A stretch of 64,000 nucleotides of DNA, taken from assembly GCA_000149265.1 (NCBI GenBank), contig CH003035.1, forward strand, positions 1,346,473 through 1,410,472. Direction: 5' to 3'. The DNA is from Ciona savignyi (lineage: Eukaryota; Chordata; Ascidiacea; Phlebobranchia; Cionidae). Positions 36,601-48,600 of the stretch are shown here, in pieces. The first letter of the stretch is position 1; each line of letters begins with the position of its first letter. The notes below the pieces were generated by a model that was not told where the DNA came from, made no database searches, and saw nothing but the letters and a program-made list of their open reading frames with translations. Both the position numbers and the translations under genes were made by a program.

Positions 36601-39600
36601 TTCATATTTTGCCCTAGTATTTAAAAATGGCAAGCGAGTGTAATAACGACACGGGAACAGGAAAAGACGGCAAAACGAAAAGTCGTTAAAACACGCCTTT
36701 GAAAAAAAAGGATATAATTTGAAAGTCATTCTTGAAGCTATATGTTTTATGGGGGAACCCCCTTTGGAGGTATCTATTGAAAATCGCGTTTCAGCTTATC
36801 TGGCAGTAAAACAATTTTGTAAAGCAGATAAAAAGTAAAAAAAAAAACCAAAAAAAATTAGTGTTTTCCTTTGTTCCAAAGGGAATTTATGATGATGCCT
36901 AATTTCAGATTTTATTTACCAAGACAAGCACCAGGATATGCAAAGACATCATCAAGAGCAACTGCAGATTGGCCAACTGTAAATGCTCGAAACCCAATCT
37001 AGAGAATAGTTGTTATCAGACTAAAGAATCCAAATGAAAAAAATCACAAGACAAACCCGAATTGCATTGCCAGTTCCTTGAACAGAAACTTTTCCGTGTT
37101 GCCAGTATGATTCAGTGGTACTAAACCATTTTAATACTTTGGTAGAACTGTAAGCAAGCTCTCTTTCAAAATAATATACATCCAATCGTGCTGTGCCAGA
37201 AATATAAAACCAAAAATCCAAGCAATATGTTTCACCCTCTGGCAAACAATCAATTGTTAGTTAGTACAAGCCTACAGCAAAACTCCATTTTTAAGTTATT
37301 GTATACTGTTATTTTAGGCAGATAGGATAGGATATAGGATAAGATATTTAAGTTTAACCCCGTGAATGAAGAAACCAAGAGGGTTAACATGAGGCAATCG
37401 TCAGATCACCTTGTGCCAACTGTCGTAGCTTTTGCAGTGTGTTGTGTATGATCCACATGTTCCTTCAATTTAGTAGAAACTATCTGCTGGGCAGGCAATG
37501 TAGGGTAAATGCCTTGTACAAGGACAAAACCGACTAGCTAGTGACCAGTTTAAACCTGCAACCCTTTAGCTGAAATGAGACGCACTGACCCACCTAGCTA
37601 ATTAGTTGGACTTAAATAGGATCTTTGTATCCCTTTTATACTACACTTTAAAATAGCATTATAAATTGTAATAATAATAAATACTCCCATTCTAATGACA
37701 GTCAACCACTACCATGGCCCAATTTAACCTAAGTTCGTAATGTCTTCGTAAGAACTGAGCAGATTTGCCAATTAATGTTCTACCGAAAAATTTGCAATTG
37801 GTATCAGAGTTGGTCTAACGGTTAAGTGCGTCGCTTTTCAATCGAAAGGTTGCAGGTGCGAAACTGGTCGCTAGCTAGTCGGTTGTGTCCAGCGGATTAA
37901 TGGGTTCTACCAAATTGAAGGAACATGTCTATTATATACAACACACTGCAATAGCTCCGGTAACCCGACGATTGGCGCGAGGTGATCTGACGATTGCCCG
38001 TGTGATAACCCCCTTGGTTTTCCCATTCACAGGGATAAAGATGAATATCTTATCCTATCCTATCCTGGTATGTAAAAAATATAACAAAAAGAAAAAGTTA
38101 CAAAATTAATTAAAAAAAATATCTTTCTTGCAATATAAAGCAATGCCTACTTACCACGTATAAACAATGGTGGTGAACTAATCAAAGGAATACTCCCACC
38201 CACTGCAAGAGCATACTTTCCACCTGATATATATCAATATAAATAGCTATTAAAAATTAAAATTACTTTTTAAGGTTGTTTAGCAAACTGAGGTATGTAC
38301 AGCTGCTTGTTAATGCAGAAAAGTTGAAAAAAAACTTGTTAGAGAAATACAAAATTGGTAGTCAAAAACTACAGAATTGGTAGTCAAAAATACAAAATTG
38401 GTAGTCAAAAATACAAAATTGGTATTCAAAAACTACAAAATTGGTAGTCAAAAACTACAAAATTGATAGTCAAAAACTACAGAATTGGTAGTCAAAAATA
38501 CAAAATTGGTAGTCAAAAACTACAAAATTGGTAGTTAAAAACTACAAAATTGGTAGTTAAAAACTACAAAATTGGTAGTTAAAAACTACAAAATTGGTAA
38601 TCAAAAAATACAAATATTTTTCTCACAACTGTAACTGCATAGATATGCGATAACAGGCAATGAAAGTATCCAAACCATTTCCAGTGTGATCAGAACTTGG
38701 AGTAGCATTGCTATGACGTAACAGTGAACCATCTCTATATATCCATTTTGCAATTGAACCACCAAACCAACCTTTGATTAGAATTATTTTTTATAGAAAT
38801 ACAGGTTTTGATGTTTTTTTTTATATTTTTAATATAAGCTAATAGATGTCTTCATGACTTTAACATTGGTCCAACAAACTTAAAAGCTGGGGTGTATATT
38901 TTTTTAAATTAAATATGAGGCACATTTTTCTCCAACAACATAAATGTTATGAATACTTTAGTTTACGTGCAATAAAAACTTGTTTGAATAACTGACTTTT
39001 TTACCACACAGAAGATGGGTAAAGCTTTAATCTCTAAGTTTTTAAAAGGGTACAATAAATCACGACTTATTAGCTATTAAGCAACATTTTCAATTACCTA
39101 GCGCATGTAAAATTATAAATCAGCTTAAAAATATTGCCATTTATTATTAATAATTTTGCTTAAAAACTAATAATTAATTTTTGATGCTTGCTTACAATGA
39201 TTGGTGAATTTTCTTAAAAAGGTATTGTTTTTTTATTGGAAAATATTAAATATTGGAAATTAATTTGTTGCCAACACCATTATTTTAAAATAAAACCATT
39301 TTTTGTTGTGTAAGTATTCAAATAATCNNNNNNNNNNNNNNNNNNNNNNNNNNNNNNNNNNNNNNNNNNNNNNNNNNNNNNNNNNNNNNNNNNNNNNNNN
39401 NNNNNNNNNNNNNNNNNNNNNNNNNNNNNNNNNNNNNNNNNNNNNNNNNNNNNNNNNNNNNNNNNNNNNNNNNNNNNNNNNNNNNNNNNNNNNNNNNNNN
39501 NNNNNNNNNNNNNNNNNNNNNNNNNNNNNNNNNNNNNNNNNNNNNNNNNNNNNNNNNNNNNNNNNNNNNNNNNNNNNNNNNNNNNNNNNNNNNNNNNNNN

Positions 39601-42575
39601 NNNNNNNNNNNNNNNNNNNNNNNNNNNNNNNNNNNNNNNNNNNNNNNNNNNNNNNNNNNNNNNNNNNNNNNNNNNNNNNNNNNNNNNNNNNNNNNNNNNN
39701 NNNNNNNNNNNNNNNNNNNNNNNNNNNNNNNNNNNNNNNNNNNNNNNNNNNNNNNNNNNNNNNNNNNNNNNNNNNNNNNNNNNNNNNNNNNNNNNNNNNN
39801 NNNNNNNNNNNNNNNNNNNNNNNNNNNNNNNNNNNNNNNNNNNNNNNNNNNNNNNNNNNNNNNNNNNNNNNNNNNNNNNNNNNNNNNNNNNNNNNNNNNN
39901 NNNNNNNNNNNNNNNNNNNNNNNNNNNNNNNNNNNNNNNNNNNNNNNNNNNNNNNNNNNNNNNNNNNNNNNNNNNNNNNNNNNNNNNNNNNNNNNNNNNN
40001 NNNNNNNNNNNNNNNNNNNNNNNNNNNNNNNNNNNNNNNNNNNNNNNNNNNNNNNNNNNNNNNNNNNNNNNNNNNNNNNNNNNNNNNNNNNNNNACTATC
40101 GCAGCATTGTAACCATACAGTACAGTTGCGGAGAGAAGGGAACCTGAATTGATTAAAATTACTCAAATGTAGCATATGAATATATATGTGTTTTACCCCT
40201 TCCACTGAGATCCTTATGTGATCCGTATGATTTAACAACTCTCCAATTTCCATAACGTACTCTCCAACCTAAAAATTTTTTTCAGTAATGCAAAACAAAT
40301 TGTTAAACCAAGAAATTTATTTTGTGTGATCTCTCAATGCAAGTGTTATTTTTTCAAACCTAGGCAAAAAGGCTGATCATCAAAGGTACAAGATAATGCA
40401 GGACATCTACCAGTATACAAAGCTATATCATCAATTGCTGCTTTGTGCAACCCACCATATATTCCCGCTGATTCAAACCTGAACTGCAAAAAATATTCAT
40501 TTTAATGAAACTGCAAACTTAAATCAAAATTAAAGTTTGGTTTTTGATTAACTTTTTTATAACAAATAAAACAGAGATCGTATACCAAGTGTAAAGAACA
40601 TAAGACTTTGTAAAGAATTAAACTCTGAAGTAAACTACCTTTGTGGAAGAATTTGTACCAACCAACGGAATCATTTGTTGTCGCCAAGTAACTGATGTCA
40701 AATTTATAGATTGAATCAAATTTTCAGAACCATCGTCCACCTGATAAATGTTTAACTTTCCTCCTCTTAAATGAAAGGCGAAATGAAGGCAATACTTGAT
40801 AGAAACTGTCAAAAATAGGTATTTTAATGTCCATAAAACTAATTAGTACAAGTTTTAAAAGGGATAAATACCCCTTTTTTAAAGGCAATAATAAGAAAAA
40901 TGTCACACAATTTTAAGTTTGTTATGTTAGTTTAGTTTAAACTACTTTTGAACTAAAAACTTTTAGTTTACTTTAAACTAACAACCGCAATACATGTGTA
41001 TGGAAAATCGCCGATCTACCAAAAATGTTAAACAAAGACCTGATTACCAGAAAATTGTTGGGTCTGAGCATTTAATATCTATAAGCTACAATTCAATTTG
41101 TTTAATTTAGAAAATGCATTCTATCATTATTATCAACATCTTATTAAAAAAAATAACAACATAAAATGGAATTACCATTTAAAGTCACTGATGGTGAAAC
41201 CAATACAGCTGTTTCATTTGTTGTACTTTCATGAACGGCAAGCCAGTTATCTGAAGGTAAAGATAATAGTTAAGCCGTAATAGATCACTAACTGTCATGT
41301 TCTACAACGTGTCAGCACACAATTACGCAGAAACTCCGAATTAATACATGACACATTGTGAAAGAGTCTCTTAATTTACTAAAGATTAAAAATAAAAGCA
41401 AACTATTTAACACTAACCATAATTGGATAAAAATGGTGAGCGGTAACGTCGAAATTCATGAACTGGTTTCAATTTCCATTTTCCACCAAGGTCAAAATTT
41501 TGACTCCAACCTGAAACAAAATATGACCAGTATTTACTAACCAAAAATATATGTCGTAAGATATTACCAACCATTGCAAGATGTTTTGGATCTGTCAAAA
41601 CTGCAGTTGAAAGAAACTGGACCACCTTCAAATTTGAGAATTAGTAAGGTGACAATAAAAAAGTCTAAGTTTAACCAACCTGGACAATGACCTGGATATA
41701 TTGTGATATCATCAACCCCAATACTCCAGCTACTACCGTATAGTCTAAAGCCAATCTGTCACAACAAATATTGCATTAAAATGTACAATATTGACAAATG
41801 GCACAATAAATTATAACAGTCATTTTTTGTAATCGCATAACCCATAGGTGGGCCTAGTAATCTGATGTTATTCTGTATGTTTACACTCTTTAGCTTTTTT
41901 ATTAACGGAGGGGAAACAAAAATATACTTATATTATATAATCTATAAACAGTCATTGTGACTATATATCTTATACACTCTTTTAAAAAAAACCTTCTACC
42001 AAAAATAAACCAAGGCAATAAATAGGTAGTTATAATTACTGCCAGATCAAGGCTACATTTAATAAAATGAAATGATGAGAATTAGGGACTTGTCCAGATA
42101 GGTTATTCCATGTTATCCATAATGATGGGACATAGGCTCTATGAGTGTTTAAAAATTGTTGCTGAAATTTGGAATAATCTTTTAATGCTCTTGTATTCAT
42201 GCATATGACAGAATCAGGGATTCGTTGACCTTCGATTAGGCAGAAATCCAGTGTGGTTTAAATATACCATATCTAACCGTTATACCAGTCAATAGAACTA
42301 ATCAAATTCTTAACCGTAAAAGTTGTGTCACAAGTTACAAACATACAGTGTTAGACTACAGTTATAATTTCATATCTAAGTTCCCGAGTGGAAAAATGAC
42401 ATCAATCATTAAGTTCAGTTTGGATCGGATAAAGCGTATATGATCATTTTGATCTTTAGCCTTATAAAACATTAAAATATATGGGTAATCATAAATCAAT
42501 TAATTTTTTCACCGCTACATGTCTACTATCATGGCGGACTTAACCATTTGTCGTGCGGTACAGTAATTTAGATGT

Positions 42576-42617
<42 letters not shown>

Positions 42618-45600
42618 GTACCTGAACTGGTGAGGATTCATTTTTGCCTATTTCAATTAACCCATGTTGCCAAGTAGGGGCAACACTTCTAAACCACTTT
42701 AAGTTGTTTCCGTCTACGTAAGTTAAATAATGATGATCGAAAACTTCCAGCCCAACGCGATTACTTCCATTTATATAATACCAGAAATCTAAGCAGTATA
42801 TTGAACTCTCTGTAAAAAACAAATTATAGTATCTTGTCCGGTCGGTTAAGTGCGTCGCCTTTCAATCGAAAGGTTGCAGGTACGAAACTGGTTGCTAGCT
42901 AGTCGGTTGTGTCCTTGTACTTTACGAATATTGCCTGAACCTAGCGGATTACTGGGTACTACCAAATTAAAGGAATATGTCTATCATATACAACACACTA
43001 ATAGCTCCGGTAACCCAACGGTGGGCACGAGGTGATCAGACGATTGCTTGTGTGTTAACCCCCTTGGTTTTCCCATTAACGGGAATAAACATGAATATCA
43101 TATCCCATCCTCTTAAATAACCAGAAAGGGGGTGAAATAAATAAAAACTAATTAAAGCGTCAACGCCATTATGTAGACTCTTTGATAACTTACCATTTAA
43201 GAAAATTTTTGGCGACACAAGTTGTCCTATATTAAGGAACCTTTTGTGTATTGTTGCAAATGTTCCACCTGAAAGTTACCTCAGTTAAACTTTCATGCCG
43301 CCTAAAGACCGTAAATATTATTATTAATTTGAAAATACACATTTGTAAAACCTACAGATTTGATTAATTTTTTAACAATATTTTTAACGCATAAAAACCA
43401 TTTCCAGTGTGATCAGGTACTTGTAGGTACTGGTTTTCAGTAGAGTTGACAAACTCCGGGTGAATAGGGTCTGAAGACCTTTGAGTCCAACCTGTCAAGA
43501 ATTGTTTATTTATAATTTAATAGTTTTTTGTTAATAATATAAAAGTCAAACCTTGAACTACACATCAGATGGGCCAGTTAACACAGATGTAGTGTGTTCG
43601 ACCACTACAGGCAATTGTGATCGAAACTATCCAATAACTAATCAATTCTATCTTTGTGGAATGCAAATATAAGACAATTCTTAACCCAGTACAATAGTTA
43701 AATGATTTTTATAAAACTGAGCAATATCTCCAATATATAAAAATGTGCTACAATAGCTCTAGTAACCCAAGAGTGGGCGCAAGATAATCAGAAAAAATTT
43801 GCTTCTGTTTGTCCTCTTATCATCCTTCATTTTACTTGTCTTAAGTTTTGTGAAGTTGTTTATTTTTTGTTAACAACCATAGCCTGTTTGAATTTTGGTA
43901 GTCTTGTCGCAATGGGTTAGAATGTCGGCTTTCAACCAAAAGATTGTTGAATCGAAACTAGCTACTGGCTTTTTACTTATGTACTGAAGAAGACACTTAG
44001 CATTGTCTGTATCAATAATAATTACAACATTGTATAACAGCCCTATATTAATGTAGTTTTGTGAAATTAACTTCAGTATTTCCCCTAATCCTATGTGTGG
44101 TGTGAGTGTGACTCATTACTTGTAATTTTGACATCTATATTATTTGTTTATCGCCTAGGTTTGGCGACCGCTTCCGCTATATTTTTAAAATTATATCCTT
44201 TTTTTCAATGACGTGTTTTAATGACTGTTCGTTTTGCCGTCTTTTCCTGTTCCCATGTCGTTATTTTATTCGTATTTATATGCCATTTTTAAATACTGGG
44301 GCAAAAAATGAATAAACTAAACTAAACTATATCCAAAAACAAACCTTCGCATAAAGGTGTTGGATAGTCAAAACTGCAATTAAAGCTAGATCTTGGACAA
44401 GCACCCTCAGACAGCGTAATATTGTCTAATCCTCCATGCATGTGTGGAGTTCTCGCTGGTCGCAGAACTTCAAATTCTACCTGGAAATTTAATTACAGAC
44501 ATAAATATTTGTTTTAGAATTGGTCATGGATTAGAATGGGATATTCATGTTTTATTTATTTATCACACAGTAAACGGACAGATTTTTCCCACAAATACAT
44601 AAAGTAGGGTTATCACATAGGTAACTTTCAGATTACCACTTGCTAATGACCAGTTTCGAACCTGTAACCCTTCTACTACAAAACTTTAACACCAATCGAC
44701 CAAGCTATTTTACTGGGCCAGGAATGAACTCAGGATTTAAATAAGAGACTTTTTATCAATTTTCCGATTTGTTAATTAATTTTACTTTTTTAATTATTTA
44801 TTGTAGGTAATTTTTAACTCTGATATAATTTACTGGTGTCAGTATATCACAAAAACTAAAAAGTACTGACTACACCATTACTCAGATCTTAAAATAAAAG
44901 TACAAACATTAACAAATACCTTTATATATTCCCCATTGCCATGAAGTGTTACTTTTCCTTGATGCCAGTTGTGTTGCAAAGCAGAAAAAGAACCAAGCAA
45001 TTCCCTTCTATGTTTATCTCGGGATATATATACTTTCAATGGTTCTTCATGTCTACGAACTTCTTTGTAATACCAAAAATCCAAGCAATAGTCAATGTTC
45101 GCTGAAAAGCGTTGGTCATAAGTCAGTCATTAACCTCATCCATTTGAAAAAAAATGGGACACAGATTGTTTTTGTCCGTTTTTTTTTCGTTAAGGTTTGA
45201 CTGTCATGGCATCGCCAGACTACCAGAAGGAATAATGGAATCGTAATGAAACTTAGCCACTGGTTAGACAACATGGTTTAGATATGCAGAAACCAAAATT
45301 GTGGGTGATAAATCAAGGGGAATTCTCCTGGGATGTTAAAAACCAAAACGGTATTTTTTATAAAAAAATTAGCTTTTTGTGGCATAGCGCTTGAACGGCT
45401 GCTCCAATTTAATTTAGATTTGGTAGAATGTAAGTGCAGTAGTAACTGATTAAACACTTAGAAGAAACAAAAAAATCACCTAGGGAAATACCCTAAAAAA
45501 TATAAGTCATGATTGTGACAGGCATGCCATGTCGCCCCGATATCTACCAGAAAGAGTAATGGAATCGCAATGAAAATTATACATTTTTAGACAAAATGGT

Positions 45601-48600
45601 CTAGATAGGCAGAAACCAAGATTTTTGGTGATAAATCAAGGGCAATTCCCCTGGGACGTTAAAAACCAAAACCCTATTTTTTTTTTAAATAGCCTTTTTT
45701 GGGCATACCGCTTAAACGGCTATTATAATTTAAATTAGATTTGGTGGAATGTAAGTGCATTAGTCACTCATTTAACACTTGGAAGAAATAAAAAATTACC
45801 TGAGGAAACACCTTAAAAAATAAGATTTTGTTTTAAATCATGGTTGTGACAGGCATGCCGTATCGCACTGACATCTTCAACAAAGAGTCGACAAATCAGA
45901 TTAAAACTTTAAGAATTTGTTGTTACATAACATGACTTACTTATGTAAAAACAGAACCTTATTCCCTGAAACCATGAAAAACTAAATCGGGCTGTTTTGG
46001 AAATTTAGCTTCATTTCACTACAGCGCTTGAAAAGAAGCTTTAATTTAAAACATTTGTGGTAAAATGTTCGTAAATTTAAGACGTTTAATCTTTATTTAA
46101 CTACACATGGAAAATAAGTTTGGTTGGTTAACTATGGGACCCATGTGTTTATGCTTGAAGAAACAAACTACATACTCTGTGTTTAAAATACAAATTAGGA
46201 TAGGATAGGCTAGGATATTCATCTTTTTCCCCGTGAATGGGAAAACCAAGTGGGTTAACACACGGGAAATCGTCAGATCACCTCGTGCCCATCGTTGAGT
46301 TACCGCAGCTATTGCAGTGTGTTGTATATGATAGACATGTTCCTTCAATTTGGTAGAACCCATTAATCTGCTGGGTTTAGGCAATGTCTGTAAAGTGCCT
46401 TGCCCAAGGACACAACCGACTAGCTAGCGACCAGTTCACCACCTGCAACCTTTCAATTTAAAGGCGCCACACTTAACCGCTAGACCAACTAGCCAGACAA
46501 ATTGTGGTTAAGGACCCTGTAGCATGAATATATGGCATACAACATGTTTTCGTTATTTCGGGGAATTCCCCTGGGTTTAGTACATAAATTTATGTTTTTA
46601 CAGATCTGAGTTATGTTATCTAAGTTAGATGTTTGTTAGATAATCTTACAAACAGTTTATTTAATCCGCTTTGGCGACTCTTTGTTGGAGATGTCGGGGC
46701 GAAATGGCATGCCTGTTACAGTCATTGTTTAGAAACAAATCATAATGTTTAGGGTATTCCCCTAGGCCAAAAGAGATATATATTTTTTTAAATACCGGTT
46801 TGGTTTTTCCCCTTTTAGGGGAATTCCCCTTGTGTATATTATCCAAACTTTTGGTTTCTGCATATCTAGACCATGTGTTCTTAACAAATAACAAATTTCC
46901 ATTGCGATTCCGTTACCCCTACTGGTAGATGTCGGAGCCACAAGCCATGCCTGTCAACTGTTTGGCGAAAAAAAAAGAAAACAAAAAAAACGACAAAAAC
47001 AATATGTGTCCCATTTTTTTAAATGGGACCCATAAAAAAACGGTCTGAACAAGCCCATCATGGGATCGAAACTGAATCCCGGTAATATAATATCCAAGCC
47101 AACATTTAAACGTAGACTACCTTTTAAGTTGATCCACGGGGAAAGAATTACAGCTGTCAAGTCCGTGAATGCATTTATATGATGATCATTTGGATATGCG
47201 TATGTACCACCTGTAGACAAAGATAGGATGGAAGGATAGGATATTCATGTTTATCCCCGTGAATGGGAAAACCAGGGGGGCTAACACACGGGCATTCGTC
47301 CGATTACCTTGCGCATTGTCGGGTTACCGGAGCTTTTGCAGTTTATTGTATATGATAGACACGTTCCTTTAATTTGGTAGAACTTATTAATCTGCTGGGT
47401 TCGGGCAATGTCTGTAAATTGACTTGCACAACGACACTACTGACAAGCTAGCGACCAGTTTCGTACCTGCAACCTTTCGATTGAAAGGCACGCACTTAAC
47501 CGCTAGAACAGGACCCACAGATGCACAGTAATAAAAAGTTATATGTTTTTACAGTATTTTTCAGATGCAATAAACATGTGCGAGTGATGTCTTCTTAATA
47601 GTTGAAAGTTAAATATAGTTCTTACTAATAAGGACTCAGCCCTTAGTAATAAGGAAAGTTAAACATAGTCCTTACTATAATTAGAACATGTCAACCGCAA
47701 AAAATCTTCTGAAGTTAACATTTTACCACCAGTTTCGTGTTTATATAGTTTATTGTTCACGTAAACTGTATGGCAGTTTTAAACCGTTATTTCATTTTGC
47801 CAGACTAATTTAAATACCGTTTTGAAGTCCAAACCGTGGTGGACGCATATTATACACTATTGTTCTTTCAGTTATGCTTAGATGCTGCCAACCTGCAAAT
47901 CAGAAGAGCATGAACGAATGTTAAGAATATGCTCGTTACTTTCACAGTAATGAAAAAGCGCCGGAATACGAGAAACACAGTGTATTTTTTATAGCAATGT
48001 TTCTTTTTGCTTTTTAAACTGGTGGTACATAATACAACATATGGAACTACCCATATATACAGTATAGGGTCGCAATTTCTTTGACACCTGTTAGTCGCAG
48101 AAGTTATAGCACGTGTTGGCACATGTGAGTTGATATTAGCGTACTATATATGACGCTACAATAGGCCTATATATATAAATATACATCAAAAGTGGTCTAA
48201 TTCTTACAGTCTCGTGCTAACCAGGGTCGCCTTCATCCATAGTTGGGTTTGTAGTCTTGTTATATATATATATATATAGGTGTGGGTGTGTGAATGGATT
48301 GGTAGTGTGAATGGACAGTTTCGTGTTTATATTACAAAAGAGCTTTGCAAAGTTTATTGTTTACGTAAACTCTATGAAAGTTCCAATCTGTTATTTAAAT
48401 TCGTCAGACCAATTTAAATACCACTTTAAAGTCCAAACCTGAATGTGTATAAAACCCCGTTGACATTTCACGAAAACCCCAATCGAGTTGATCGGTTCTG
48501 CTCTGCTCCCAACCTGCAAATCAGCACAGCATGAGCGAATGATAGGAACATGCTCGTTACTTTTTGTCCGGCCCGTTGGTCTAACGGTTAAGTGCCTTTC

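Larger units (their letters stand above)
24608..38771 (-). other. MAM gene, exons for domains 5 to 10 (after the gap)
   Basis: MAM 5: 38676-38771, 38155-38223, 37057-37238, 36920-36998. MAM 6: 36442-36507, 35795-35899, 35551-35637, 34282-34460, 33653-33779 (also opens MAM 7). MAM 7: 32529-32627, 32087-32170, 31742-31923, 31219-31351 (opens MAM 8). MAM 8: 30968-31078 (GC donor), 30228-30314, 29972-30165, 29279-29357. MAM 9: 29145-29216, 28707-28802, 28056-28139, 27282-27451, 26867-26993 (opens MAM 10). MAM 10: 26475-26558, 25865-25951, 25277-25461, 24608-24706. All phases agree. Confidence 0.85.

Noticed and set aside
38340..38615. Regular short repeats that might suggest a CRISPR array
   Set aside because: The units abut without unique spacers, in an intron of an animal gene. 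It is a simple tandem repeat.
39303..40253. Long open frames on both strands (269 and 311 codons)
   Set aside because: They are read through the run of N. Only the minus-strand end at 40197-40268 and 40095-40143 is real coding sequence, and it belongs to MAM exons in another arrangement.
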